Assembly (NCBI RefSeq): GCF_001020565.1
Contig: NZ_LDAS01000001.1
Location: 3,000,520 to 3,064,519 of the forward strand
Reading direction: 5' to 3'
DNA from: Maribacter thermophilus
GTDB taxonomy: Bacteria > Bacteroidota > Bacteroidia > Flavobacteriales > Flavobacteriaceae
DNA: 64,000 bases
Each line of letters begins with the position of its first letter. Within the stretch, counting starts at the first letter, position 1. The notes beneath the pieces are model-generated. The model saw only the letters and a list, made by a program, of their open reading frames with translations. It did not search any database and had not been told where the DNA came from. Below are positions 11,801 through 19,761 of the stretch, piece after piece. The position numbers and the translations under genes are program-made.

Positions 11801-14800
11801 CACTTCCGTTTAAATAGTAGATATATTCCAAATTAGGGTTGTCAGGAGCAATGGTAACAATACCAGTGCCTTCACAAGAATAATCTACCGATGGTGTCAA
11901 CGTTACATTCGGTGGTGTGGGTGCCTGTTCTATGGTAACCGACATTGGGTAGGTACAACCATTCGCGTCTTTTATATACACCGTATGTGTTCCCGGTAAA
12001 AGGAAACCTATAGCACTTGTATCATAAGTAGACCCCCCATCAAAACTATATGTATATGGTGCCGTACCCCCTTGGGCATTGGTTACCCTTACCTCTGCAC
12101 CGTCGCTTGGGTTACATTCTACCAATTGCGTTACCGCAGCAGAAGCTGACAATGTAAATGGCTCCGTAATGTTATAGGTTTGGGTAACTTCACAATTATT
12201 CACATCCCTTACACTAATACTGTAGGTTCCGGCTCCAAGATTATTAAAAGTATTTGCTGTTTGGTAAGAAGCACCATTATCTATACTATATCTGTAAGGA
12301 GCTTCGCCACCAGATGCCAATATAGTTATGGTTGCTTGATTCTCACCACTACAAAGAATAGGCGTATTCGAAACAGTAATTGCAAGTGGGGCGTCTTGTT
12401 GTATAGTAATATCATAAACCGCCTCACAATAACCGGTGTTGCCATTATTATCCCTAACATAAACATCGTAATCGCCTGCGGTTATGCCTGAAACTGGATT
12501 GTTAGCAGCAGAAAAATCTCCTGTTGATGGAGTATCCCCGTCCGCTACTACGGCATACACATAATTTCCATCACCACCAGCTGCCGTAATATCGATATCG
12601 GTGTCGGTGTCACAGGCAGAAATTGGAGAGGCACTTGCCAATACGCTCAACTCTGGATTAACAGTTATAGTTTCTGTAGCGGTACAGCTTTTTCCGTCTC
12701 TAACCCCTATGGTGTATGTACCCGGGGAAAGCCCTGCAAATATATTGTTGGAAGAAAAAGCTCCTCCATTTATGTTGTACTCAAAGTTTCCGTCTCCTCC
12801 AGAAGTTACATTGGCAGTAATCGTTAAACCTACTGCATCATCATAACAAAAACTGTTCGGAATCAACTCTAAAACAGGAGCAACGGAAGAATTTATCACA
12901 AAAGAAAATGGTAAAATACAATTGTTGGCATCTGTAATAGTACCGTTATAAGTACCAGGTTGCGTTAAACCAGAAAAAGCTCCGGTCGTATTAGACCCAA
13001 AGGCAGAACCATCCGGGTTTGTTAAATCAAATTCATAGCTTCCCCATCCTCCGGTCGCAGTAATCACCACGCTACCATTCGCCAAACATGTAGGTTGGGT
13101 AACCGCTAAGTCCGAAACGGTCAATGCGGTCGATGGACCTTCTAATGTATAGGTTTCCGAATAAGTACAATTAGTATCCGTATCCACTATATCCAAGGTA
13201 TAATCACCTGCTTCAAGATTTGATAGGTTGATAGAGGCTTCTACCCCTCCTGTCGCTTCTACGCCCGATGGTCCGGTAACCGTATATGTAAAGTTTTGTC
13301 CGGTTTGATAATTTATAGTAAACTGAACACTACCATCATCGGCACCAAAACAACTTACAGGTGTTAAGGTGGATCCACTCATGGTAATGGGAACAATAGG
13401 AGCTATCGTATAGTTTTCGTCATAAAAACAGCCGTCCGCATCGGTAACCCTTATCGTATATGTGTCTGCTGAAAGACCGTCAAAATCGGCCGTATTGCCC
13501 GAAGCACTGGAAGGGTTGATCATTGTTGGCGCAATAATTTCAAATGTATAAGGTGCCGTACCATCAACCGCGGTAACGTTCAACGATACCGTTTCTGCAG
13601 GACATGTAATCTGCGATTCTACTATTGTTAGATCAGTAGGCGGGTTGGGAGCATCAATAACAATAGGTGCTGCCGTAAAAACACATCCGCTGGCATCTCT
13701 TATACTTATCGTATAACTACCGTCGGTTAAGTTTTCGAACCTATTTGCATTTGGAGTAGTATCCGGAACAAAGTTGATTCCGTCTATACTATACTGGTAA
13801 GGAGCCGTACCTCCGCTTACATCAATCACTTCGATAATACCCTCTTGCAGACAGGTATAATCTTGAACCAACTGGGCCGTGCCTATAATTGCGCTGGTCG
13901 GTTCGGCAATCGTGAAGGTATCTTCGTAATCACAAGAGATATTACCCCTGCTTTGGTTTATAATTACCTTATAATCCCCTGCCGATAAATTGGTGAAATT
14001 ACCCGATCCATTTTCTGAAATTTCTACATCATTTTCATCTAATAGCGTAAAGGTCAATACATTTCCATTATCATTTATCAGGTTATAATGTATACTACCG
14101 CTGGCCTCCCCAAAACAAGCAACATCTGTTACTGTCGTAGGGTCAAAATCTGCTGGTGGTTGAAACTCTATGGTTACCGTATTGGAATATGCAAAACAAC
14201 CACTTCTGTCTATAACAACAAAGGTATAGTCTCCCGCATCGGCAATACTGAAATCGGTACTTGTCTGAAATTCAGAAGAAGGAATATCTTCAGGGGAAGC
14301 ATACGATGTAACCGTATTTCCGCCATCGTCCACATAAGACCAAATAGCGTATCTATGTGGTGTTACCCCTCCAGAAGACTCCATTGTTATGATACCATCC
14401 TCACAAGAAATATGTTGAGACACCCTTGCGGTCACCTCAAGGTCGTTTTCGTCGATTATGGTAACGTTCTCACTATAAGAGCACCCATCTGCGGTACGGA
14501 CAATAGCGATATAATCTCCGGGGGTTAAACCTTCAAAGGTGAAATCATTGTCCACTTGGGCCGTTTCATTGTCCACCAAGGTTCCTTGGCCTCCATTACT
14601 GCCATCATCCAGTCTAATTTCATACTCATAAACAGGTTCGGCATTGTTTATTTGAATGTTAATTGAGCCTGCAGCAAGACAAGTTGCCGATGTTACGTTT
14701 ACGGCATAGGTTACGTCTCTTTCCTGTACACCTATGACTGGTGTTGAAAAAATACAAGCATTGTCTATAGGGTCTCCGTTAGTGTCCAGTTGGGTTACCT

Positions 14801-17336
14801 CAACCCTGTAAGATCCACTTTCTCCTGTACTAAAATCAAAGCTAGGCCCATTGTTAGCACTAAATGGAACCAAAATATTACTAGTAATATCATCTACCAA
14901 CTGATAGCCATATCCATTACCAAGGTTGGTTATGGTTATGTTTCCATCCGTATTACAAATAATATCAGAGGAATCATACTCTATGTCAAGATTGTTCTGA
15001 AAACCGTTAAAGTAAAAACGGCTTGTACATCCATTTTGATACGTAACCGATAAACGATACTGGCCTTCGGAATCCAACACATAACTCTTGCCTCTTCCTA
15101 CTTCGTTCCAAGTACAAGTAAGGGCCTTGTTGGCACAATCATCACCAGATGGAGAACAACTGCCTTCGTCCAGCTTTTCCCAAACAATACTCTGGGCATC
15201 AACGATGTTTACCTGTAATTGATGGGAATCATCGATACCACATAGGAAAATTTTTGGCAACAGGTCATTATCCACACTACAGGTCACTATTTCGCCCGAT
15301 ATATCATTTGATGGATCGGTATCACTGTTTACCGCATTGTAAAACTCAATGATAGGATGTGGCAAACTACCCGAGCCGTAGGGCTCCACATTAATAATTT
15401 CTTTAAAGCCTTTACAAGGGTCCGTTGCAATTTTATCTACAATATAAGTTCCTATTGCATCTACCAGAATTGTACTTGGATCATTATCGGGATTGCCATC
15501 TACGTTGGTAATATCGGTATCCCCTGGGTCTATTTCCCCGTTTCCGTTGTTATCTCTATACCAAATATAGTCGTCAAAGCCATCTCCGGCATCCAATAAT
15601 GCGTTTGCCCCACAAAGTTCTACCGTTCGGGTAAAGTTACAATCTGAGAGGTCGTCCAATAAAAAGTTTGTGGCCCCTGGAACTACAAATCCACAAGCAT
15701 CAAAATCGGTTACACTAGGGTCATCGGTAACCACGGCACTGTTTTCAACTCCGCTATACGTTCCATAGGCCAAGTTTTGTATCAGATCTGAACAGGCATC
15801 TATAAAATCAAAACAGTTTTCGGCAACCTGAACCCTCATTCGAATAGAATACGGTGGGTCACCTTCTTCTATATATCCATCTGGAACCGAAAAAGTGACC
15901 TCTCTCGTAGTTGGGTCATAGCTATAGGTTACGTCTTCTGGCAAATCATCTGGAAGATCAAAATCTGAATCTATAAAATACGATCTACCGTATGGAGGAG
16001 AAACGTTTACTGGCAATACATCTCGTATCGTATAATTGGTACCATCATCGTTACCAAGATTCTGAAAAGTAAGCACGTAGTCCAAGACCTGACCAAGATG
16101 AACTCCTTCCCCGGTAATATCTACCCCACCAGGCGTATATACCTTCTTCTCCAAAACAATCTTTGGAGCAATGATCTCCACATCAAAGGAGGTAAAGAAA
16201 ATGTCGTATTTATCTTGGCTAGACGAAGCTCTTAAAACAGCACTGGTAGCACCATTAGGAATTACGTCCTTATTGTCGTTAGGTATTTCTATTAAATCCA
16301 AATCCCATCCAAGCGTGTTGGTACTGTTTGGGTTTCTTGTTGTGACAGGATTTCCTTTTAAGGTAATACTGGAATTAAAAAAGTTGTTTGCCGGGTTTTC
16401 ACCATCGGACAATGTTCTAAATACTCCTCCACCAAAAGCATCGATGCTAAGTCCGTCTCCAGGAATATTATTGTCCCCTTCAAGCGTAGCAACGCCCATA
16501 TTGGCTATAACAGGAAATGGAGCTGGCAACGTAGTAAAACCACTAATAGGAATGTCTACGCTTTCAGCCGACTTTATACCTGCATAACCGTCGAAAGTAG
16601 TGATAAACTTACTGCCAGGTAGATTGGGGTTTTCATATACGATGACCAAATTCCAACCTCCAGATATTCCACCAGGAATATTAAGATCTCTACCAACACC
16701 ATTACTAGCTCTTACGTTTGCAACAAAATACTCCCCGTTCGGGTTTGCCAAACTGGATACAATCGATGTTACGTCTTTATATGCCGCATATGGGCTATAA
16801 TCACCAAAATCGGAATCGCCATTACCGTCAAATAGGATTTCATCTGCCGTAATATCTTGATAGTTTCCGCCTGGGACCTTAAACTTAATATTATCTATAT
16901 TGCTTCTATCCGAATTCTTATAAACGGCCGACCAATAAAGACCTGCGTATCTTACCTTGGCACAGCTAATATCGGGTATTTCCAATGTCGCACTACTGGA
17001 ACTAAAAGTAGATGCATCCCCGTCAATATCAATATATTGCATATCGAGGTCATCATTGGCCCGGGAAGAATTACCCGTAAGATTATAAGGGTCGTTTGGA
17101 AATTGTTCGGGATAACAAGTTTTCCATATCCAAAAACCAGTACAATATGGATCTATATGCGGCCCTACAATGCTGTTACCTACAAAAGTCAGCTCTCCGC
17201 GTATATCTGCTTCATATCTAACTTCAAAGTTCTTCTTTACCTGAGAAAAAACGGTAAAAGAACCCAATCCAAAAAAAAGTATAAACAGGGTACATTTAAA
17301 AAAATGTGTTCTCATAGAAGAAATATGTTTGATCAT
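2895..17336 (-). CDS. sprB: Giant SprB-like gliding-motility surface adhesin, T9SS type B sorting domain
   Basis: A 4813-residue secreted protein. It has an N-terminal signal peptide (hydrophobic core TLFILFFGLGSFTVFS; ATG at codon 8 is an alternative start), then a globular N-terminal region. A DUF11-like domain sits around residues 390-540, and a calcium-loop-like DNNGNGEIDPGD near 590. From about residue 785 to 4720 there are many 80-90-residue beta-rich SprB-type modules with motifs such as CFG..DGSI and GG..PY.YS.D. The run is interrupted by a non-repeat domain at about 1877-2080. The last 95 residues form the type B CTD, starting at NFFTPDGDGNNDLW. In F. johnsoniae SprB (about 6500 residues) is carried along the cell surface by the gliding motor. 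Synteny with sprC, sprD and sprF supports orthology of role; binding targets cannot be read from sequence. Confidence 0.9.
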   Translation of the reverse strand: MIKHISSMRTHFFKCTLFILFFGLGSFTVFSQVKKNFEVRYEADIRGELTFVGNSIVGPHIDPYCTGFWIWKTCYPEQFPNDPYNLTGNSSRANDDLDMQYIDIDGDASTFSSSSATLEIPDISCAKVRYAGLYWSAVYKNSDRSNIDNIKFKVPGGNYQDITADEILFDGNGDSDFGDYSPYAAYKDVTSIVSSLANPNGEYFVANVRASNGVGRDLNIPGGISGGWNLVIVYENPNLPGSKFITTFDGYAGIKSAESVDIPISGFTTLPAPFPVIANMGVATLEGDNNIPGDGLSIDAFGGGVFRTLSDGENPANNFFNSSITLKGNPVTTRNPNSTNTLGWDLDLIEIPNDNKDVIPNGATSAVLRASSSQDKYDIFFTSFDVEIIAPKIVLEKKVYTPGGVDITGEGVHLGQVLDYVLTFQNLGNDDGTNYTIRDVLPVNVSPPYGRSYFIDSDFDLPDDLPEDVTYSYDPTTREVTFSVPDGYIEEGDPPYSIRMRVQVAENCFDFIDACSDLIQNLAYGTYSGVENSAVVTDDPSVTDFDACGFVVPGATNFLLDDLSDCNFTRTVELCGANALLDAGDGFDDYIWYRDNNGNGEIDPGDTDITNVDGNPDNDPSTILVDAIGTYIVDKIATDPCKGFKEIINVEPYGSGSLPHPIIEFYNAVNSDTDPSNDISGEIVTCSVDNDLLPKIFLCGIDDSHQLQVNIVDAQSIVWEKLDEGSCSPSGDDCANKALTCTWNEVGRGKSYVLDSEGQYRLSVTYQNGCTSRFYFNGFQNNLDIEYDSSDIICNTDGNITITNLGNGYGYQLVDDITSNILVPFSANNGPSFDFSTGESGSYRVEVTQLDTNGDPIDNACIFSTPVIGVQERDVTYAVNVTSATCLAAGSINIQINNAEPVYEYEIRLDDGSNGGQGTLVDNETAQVDNDFTFEGLTPGDYIAIVRTADGCSYSENVTIIDENDLEVTARVSQHISCEDGIITMESSGGVTPHRYAIWSYVDDGGNTVTSYASPEDIPSSEFQTSTDFSIADAGDYTFVVIDRSGCFAYSNTVTIEFQPPADFDPTTVTDVACFGEASGSIHYNLINDNGNVLTFTLLDENDVEISENGSGNFTNLSAGDYKVIINQSRGNISCDYEDTFTIAEPTSAIIGTAQLVQDYTCLQEGIIEVIDVSGGTAPYQYSIDGINFVPDTTPNANRFENLTDGSYTISIRDASGCVFTAAPIVIDAPNPPTDLTIVESQITCPAETVSLNVTAVDGTAPYTFEIIAPTMINPSSASGNTADFDGLSADTYTIRVTDADGCFYDENYTIAPIVPITMSGSTLTPVSCFGADDGSVQFTINYQTGQNFTYTVTGPSGVEATGGVEASINLSNLEAGDYTLDIVDTDTNCTYSETYTLEGPSTALTVSDLAVTQPTCLANGSVVITATGGWGSYEFDLTNPDGSAFGSNTTGAFSGLTQPGTYNGTITDANNCILPFSFVINSSVAPVLELIPNSFCYDDAVGLTITANVTSGGDGNFEYNINGGAFSSNNIFAGLSPGTYTIGVRDGKSCTATETITVNPELSVLASASPISACDTDTDIDITAAGGDGNYVYAVVADGDTPSTGDFSAANNPVSGITAGDYDVYVRDNNGNTGYCEAVYDITIQQDAPLAITVSNTPILCSGENQATITILASGGEAPYRYSIDNGASYQTANTFNNLGAGTYSISVRDVNNCEVTQTYNITEPFTLSASAAVTQLVECNPSDGAEVRVTNAQGGTAPYTYSFDGGSTYDTSAIGFLLPGTHTVYIKDANGCTYPMSVTIEQAPTPPNVTLTPSVDYSCEGTGIVTIAPDNPNLEYIYYLNGSVNSPSDSNVFTDVPVGTHTVRVDYISATPPAKSELLKEDFGTGPNVSIPQIDSAYYCYESQDASLGTCTDANFEINDLQYSVTNTIVDPFGTWVSPIDNSGDPNGRYLAINVGDPGVNTIVYSKTGVEIIPNRDVEVELDVINLVKQGTNIIEPNILVEIVDPLGNVIDSGTTGLISENTGPNDWRSVSIPPLDPGANSTIDIVIRTIATGTNGNDVAIDNIEAYQNPEQCYQTVTLDVTVEPGNAFAANVIGFTDVDCNGASNGDITFEVDNFGTGGYEYSLDDFTTILGSSTSSPATISSLSAGSYTIYIRDVDNPVAGCTVTINQTIGEPDAVVASASITQEYTCDNGGATITASATGGTPGYEYQLEDDLGNVVTGYQPSTTFNGVAAGDYIVRARDTNGCSDPIDTAITVVAPVTPVFTLTPVACYSGNNDGSIQVDVTAGNGDYQFSINSGPWLTPTPSNLTTYTFENLGSGTYTIDVRDGYGCAPAQQSVTLEPQLTAIVDVTNISNCADGDITVTATGGDGSYAYAFVPTTTDPTGLFGPSNSFTVTAGNEGTYDVYVRDNSASTPFCEYMETVVVEPAVPLTFTATPTDPICHDGFGSIEVDITSGNIPYTVQIIDLDNGGASNETLTNVLGATTNFYNLAPGNYTINVSDPDGCMVSQTPVNIANPDELTADFEAIVPSGCDPDPNQYGFRFINYPATLGTLEFSADGGASWQSSDTFVGVAYASGTEVDPVVRVVGTNCRLDLTRETIPYPLDDLNIHLTANLVSCNNLEVTVQGTEGLAPYQYTYTDDPANFDAATATWTAFTPGNHVYSNLVPGRTYVFYARDSSPCMRQSSVNVNDVVPPPVQIDAEVTPTCDGLSNGQITYTVTEDTPGELGGTFDWDFYRIESTLPHTLVQSGTVAGFVSGDSFVVPTPASLPEGDYYVEIRGAAPNNCIIGGENVRVRELDPITYTPNVLEDITCADPGIIEIQNIQGGGGTYNYTLSSGNFTADIVSTSSPIEVPISNIVDVTASPFNIDIDVTDQYGCTVATQTVSMNIAQSPSIDNISVSNCATPLSLTVSASGGTGTYLYSIDGGTTYVDNGGVFNNVASGSYTVAIIDTNGCTDTDTVEVHPVLEADVSLTKLLDCSTPQDAGITIEVTQGSNNYDYEISDGTGTVVARTNLPSNPYVFNTLIPEDYTITIYDNSTSSPECSRVFTVTVPPAVVPVLSIDAYTNATCFGVADGTIAVSAEDSGIGPFTFEIISGPGSGATFPISASSNTDVTAVFNGLEGAVAPGITYTIRATAANGCFEDITQVILEPEAIGNVIASVQEFVCTTGNNGNSATITIDETLITGGSSSYVRYEFIEEDDPNTATVEAPVVVQNGTNPVYTETDIAGGSYTINVYDSNGCMGTTTATIEPFDELISATANITNTVTCNPGFDGELTVNVTSTLGDSSKFEYSIDNGTTYQASNVFPGLVPGAYTILIRHVDTGCVISATQTLLEPNTFTIDVVKTSDVVCYGTATGAVNFELVDATYPGGFTWTIYDTNGTLANTGDDTVVTSGTEATNGPTADISLPAGSYYVSVVQDNNPFCTNKEAFSINGPTADITGATVVTDITCVPGNDGSITITNVTGGWGGYTYYVGVGAPATIDFVSDASFTGLLAGTYQAWARDSAGCERLIQDNIVLDVPAPIAATLQIKQENCTNLEGEIEVSLPTGGQGSNYTYQLILNGSDFRAPQNTRVFSGLGAGSYAVRVTDQWGCSFTTPAELLYEEMNLTATVVKTIDCTVNSGGEITINVNGGSTNLEYTVTYPDGTTTATNTDGIFTNLDQSGLYSFLVRDLDTDSPICERTITQRLEDPVLPVLLNATVTDVSCFGGSDGSITATLDPATNTDPDYEYELYAISDLVNPIAGPQNSPLFSNLAAGEYQVKVISAKGCEATKNETVNEPQELRINATATAFDCAADNSVNTATITVNVLDGATTPGVSSGTGPYLFSLDNSTYQSSNTFNIVDDGSVQTITVYAKDDNGCTTTDTVTIQPINKFTATIATDVEISCTYAETITITVNDNGLAHNYSYELLPIGNTNATLQGTTANTATFDLLTTGSYTFRVTDTDTGCYFDTPAYDVEPFDFIEATAVATTPVTCYGDNNGALSIDIDGYSGSYQYEVLDNAGNIVIPATAADTSVNPRTIGGLTGGSYFVRITETSVPLCSEDTNMVTIVSPDMPLSATVTPEEEATCTDDKGEILVEVTGGYAPYDIELTNTTTGQNYSFTDVQSMLFTNLSAGDFTVEVTDSVGCLVSYNETLVAATPIIANATPLVTNLACYGDTGATVSAVVTSGGSGSYQYQLNQYDATGTTITSTTGAQFSPDFNDLGAGIYSVTVIDGWDCDVTTNTVEIIEPTLVQAQLIRTDPLTCATGVEFELSATGGSGSYEYSTDNVVFLPMTSNPMPLPETGVLSAGTYQYYVRDTNGCEAVLSNAITEDMIDPLDLEVDLSAAVINCNGESTASIYAEASGGLGNYEYELYTDASLSAASRIYGPQTRGEFRNLPAGTYYVSVTSEDCTTLPEEVIITEPTPLSYTEDIVNVTCAGEGNGSITVTLSGGSGGYQYAISPNLSQFDTINTFTDLEPGDYTIIAQDKNGCFEYLTYTITEPSALMVEAEVTPEICVDSQDGTITLNITGGTAPYSTALNSNDDADFVQDRLSFMNMAAGNYLLFVRDANGCETNVVVDIDTGVNLNATIEPVYECTGDVPNNYINITLEDESVIGDVLYALDSVDPSAMQLNPDFTNIAPGNHYIAIAHSNGCLVTIDFSIEAFDPLTLGLEQQNLNEITANALGGRPEYTYYFDGIDNGNDNTFFISRTDTYEVRVVDENGCETIASIYMEFIDIEIPNFFTPDGDGNNDLWIPRNMEQYPEILIKIFDRYGRVVSEQSYDAAGWDGKYDGKELPTGDYWYVIQLNGETDEREFVGHFTLYR
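3180..14980 (-). repeat. Tandem SprB-type protein modules inside the adhesin gene
   Basis: About 11.8 kb of the sprB gene encodes diverged tandem modules of roughly 80-90 residues. From length I estimate around 45. Two alternating flavours recur: one starting with C-[FYN]-G-x-x-[DN]-G-[ST]-[IV], the other with a lone Cys followed by G-x-I-x-[IV] and GG.[GA]PY.Y, usually ending in G-x-Y-x-[IV]-x-[IV]-D-x-x-G-C. The modules are diverged at DNA level, with no long exact tandem copies seen by eye. Confidence 0.85.
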
Positions 17337-17397
17337 GCTCGGTTATATATTGAGTATATGCCCTTTATCATTTTCGAAAAGTCTGAACAGGACACTC

Positions 17398-17469
17398 CAA
17401 AACAAATATTACCCATACTATTGAGGTGTAAAATTTAATGTTGTTATAACATGTTAATGTGTTGTGAAA
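17398..17469 (-). promoter_or_regulatory. Upstream control module of sprB, shared with sprC
   Basis: On the coding (minus) strand the order is TTTCACAACA, 15 bp, ACAACATTAAATT, 22 bp, ATATTTGTTTTG, which ends 62 bp before the sprB start. The same elements with identical spacing precede sprC. The ATATTTG part resembles a -7 box lacking only its first T. This is probably the promoter plus an activator site driving the giant gene separately from sprCD. Confidence 0.6.
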
Positions 17470-17574
17470 TGATCTTTATGAGCAGTAAATTTTTTTTGAC
17501 ATAGTTCGTTTTTAAGACCAAAAACCATTGTTCAAAATCCTTTTTCAAGGTTTTTTTATTCTTTATATACAAAC

Positions 17575-17612
17575 AAAAAAGTCCAAAAACCGCATATGGT
17601 TTTTGGACTTTT
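17575..17612 (-). terminator. Terminator between sprD and sprB
   Basis: Stem arms GTCCAAAAACC and GGTTTTTGGAC (11 bp, perfect) with a 6-nt loop, flanked by A6 on one side and T4 on the other. Read on the minus strand it ends in TTTTTT, 54 bp past the sprD stop. It sits in a 329-bp gap whose remaining sequence holds the sprB control module and nothing else I recognise. Confidence 0.85.
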
Positions 17613-17665
17613 ATCCTCTATTTCCAATCCTTCAAACTTGGAAAAGAATATTTTAAATATAGTAA

Positions 17666-19753
17666 TTATGTTACTTGCCGCTCATGGTTTGCGACCCTCA
17701 TAATCCACATCTTATCATCATAGGCATTATTGAGTTTAGAGTAATAGGAAATAAGGGCGTTGCTCCAAGAGTCGTGTCGTTTTAGGTAAACATACCTATA
17801 GTTATTTTCTGGGTTGATAAAATAGCTTGCACTAAGCCCATAAGAGTTTAACAGATCCACAAAGCGATTGGCATTTTTAGGGTTGGCAAATACATTTGCA
17901 ATAATGTAATAACCGGCCCCGATACCTTCTATTCTATAATTTTTGGGTTCAACACCGTTATTGGCCAGGTTATCTTTGGCAATAACGTTTTTACGCAATG
18001 TTTCGGTATCGTACTTTGAAGCCTTCTCTTTTAGCTTGTTCACATTATCGGCATATGCTTCATTGGTATAACGGTTCTCCACGTTCATAATCCATGTTTT
18101 TCCCGTATAGGCACCGTCCATATTGTTCTTATGGGCCTCAACAGCCTCCTCCCATGTATCGTAACGATCTAGATATACATACTTTAAACCATTGTTGGGA
18201 TTGTCTATATAATTGGCATTAATTCCTTTAGATTCCAATTGGTTTAAAAACTTGTCCAAGTATTGGGTTCCCTTGTACACATTGGCTACTACATAATAGC
18301 CATCTGTAACATCCGGTAAATCCTTAAATTTTCTAGTTGTAATCTTGTCCTGTACTACAGTAGTACTTGGTTTTGATTTTTGAACGTTTCTTTTAGGAGT
18401 ATTTTGCGCCACAGAAGTGTTGGGAACAGCATCCTTCTTAACCTGATTTTGGTTGCTTACAGCAGTCGCTGTTGCTCCACCGCCATCATTGCTCACATTA
18501 CGTGTACTGGCCACATCTGTCTGTGGTGTACTGTTGTTGCCACGGAATATCTGTTCCGCTCTTTTTTCAAGGTCTGGGCGTTCTCCCTTGGTTTCGTTAC
18601 GAACCATTCTCATAACCATATTGAACCTACGTTCCAAATCTGCCTGTCTGTTCATTTCCAAGGAGTCTTGCCTAAACATCAACTCCTCGATAATGGCATC
18701 GTTCTCCGCCAATTTTCTTTTTAGCTCCTCAATTTCCTCATTGGTAGTTACATCTTTGGGCTCCAACTCATTTTGTACCAAGTCGTCGGTATCGTCTTCT
18801 AGCATCACCCTGTCTTCCGTAAGGTTTGGTGTAAAGGAGTATGCAAAAGAAATCTCATGGGTCAGCCCAAAAGTATCAAAGTTGTTGGACAAGCCTTTTT
18901 CCATGGTATACCCCAAAGAAATTCTTTGGTTAAGGTTAAACCCGACACCTGCAGAGGCACCATAAAAACTATCATATCCTGCCTGTACCCAGCCAAGCTT
19001 GGGCAAGTCTAGAATTAAACTACCACCAAGGGTTACTTTATCATCCTCACCGTCCATTCTTACACGTGCCAGAGGCATTAATCTACCGGATTCTAAAATG
19101 CCAGAAGACTTATTAAACTGATGGGTATATTGTAAGTGGCCGGAATATGTCTTATCGGCAAATTCAGTTAAGGATTCACTTGTCTTTAGATTATAATCAA
19201 ATAGGTTTTCAGCAAAGACCCCAATATCAAAGTTGCCATATGACAAGTTGAAACCAGGTTGAAACGATAAAAGATTCTGGTCTTGGAACCCTGCTAAGAA
19301 TGGGTCTTCTTCTACCGTGGTAGCCCTACTTTCGTCAAAACCACTATTGTAGTAAGAAATGTTGGCACCAAAGGTAAAGTTACTTTTATCACTTAATTTT
19401 ATACCATACGCATAATTCGCCAACACGCCATAATTGCTCAATGCCCCTAATCTTTGCGTATACAAACTTAGTCCCAATCCCGTGCGATCACTAATACGAC
19501 CACTATAGCTTAAAAAGTAGTTTTGATTGTTATCATCAAATTCTACCGATTGGTTTCTGTGCAATAGATTAATGTATGATTTATCTTCCCTTACGGTCGA
19601 AAACGTTGGGTTGATCAAAAACCTATTGTACTTCAGAAGGTTTTGAGATGGTACCTCATAACCAAAATACGGGTTATCGTCCTGAGCTCGTGCTTTTGTA
19701 AGCCCAAGTAGAACTAGAACAAAAATGAATAATATACGTTTTTTAGGTAGCAT
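17666..19753 (-). CDS. sprD: SprD-like protein: PorP/SprF barrel with two C-terminal SPOR-like repeats
   Basis: A 695-residue protein with a signal peptide (cleavage near ARAQ). A PorP/SprF-type outer-membrane barrel spans about residues 25-310 (YNRFLINPTFSTV near its start). A charged, partly coiled-coil linker (about 330-400) and a low-complexity Thr/Asn/Gln stretch follow. Two repeats at about 484-560 and 614-690 share GYY[VI][VI]ANV, NxENNYRYVYL-like and W..A.. elements ending in W-I-M-x-V, reminiscent of SPOR domains that bind peptidoglycan. In the F. johnsoniae sprCDBF operon, SprD supports SprB function. The gene sits 8 bp behind the sprC-like gene and is followed by a terminator. The symbol rests mainly on gene order. 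Confidence 0.7.
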   Translation of the reverse strand: MLPKKRILFIFVLVLLGLTKARAQDDNPYFGYEVPSQNLLKYNRFLINPTFSTVREDKSYINLLHRNQSVEFDDNNQNYFLSYSGRISDRTGLGLSLYTQRLGALSNYGVLANYAYGIKLSDKSNFTFGANISYYNSGFDESRATTVEEDPFLAGFQDQNLLSFQPGFNLSYGNFDIGVFAENLFDYNLKTSESLTEFADKTYSGHLQYTHQFNKSSGILESGRLMPLARVRMDGEDDKVTLGGSLILDLPKLGWVQAGYDSFYGASAGVGFNLNQRISLGYTMEKGLSNNFDTFGLTHEISFAYSFTPNLTEDRVMLEDDTDDLVQNELEPKDVTTNEEIEELKRKLAENDAIIEELMFRQDSLEMNRQADLERRFNMVMRMVRNETKGERPDLEKRAEQIFRGNNSTPQTDVASTRNVSNDGGGATATAVSNQNQVKKDAVPNTSVAQNTPKRNVQKSKPSTTVVQDKITTRKFKDLPDVTDGYYVVANVYKGTQYLDKFLNQLESKGINANYIDNPNNGLKYVYLDRYDTWEEAVEAHKNNMDGAYTGKTWIMNVENRYTNEAYADNVNKLKEKASKYDTETLRKNVIAKDNLANNGVEPKNYRIEGIGAGYYIIANVFANPKNANRFVDLLNSYGLSASYFINPENNYRYVYLKRHDSWSNALISYYSKLNNAYDDKMWIMRVANHERQVT

Positions 19754-19761
19754 TGTTAATT

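Noticed and set aside
3180-14980. CRISPR-like or phase-variable tandem repeats
   Set aside because: The repetition is at protein level with diverged DNA; no short exact direct repeats with regular spacers.
3958-17438. Many ORFs of 60-190 codons in other frames across the sprB gene
   Set aside because: They are shadows of the 4813-codon frame, have no start context or family signature, and their compositions are nonsense translations of repeat modules.
17337-17665. Riboswitch or small RNA between sprD and sprB
   Set aside because: Only a terminator and promoter-like blocks were found; no known RNA fold recognisable by eye.
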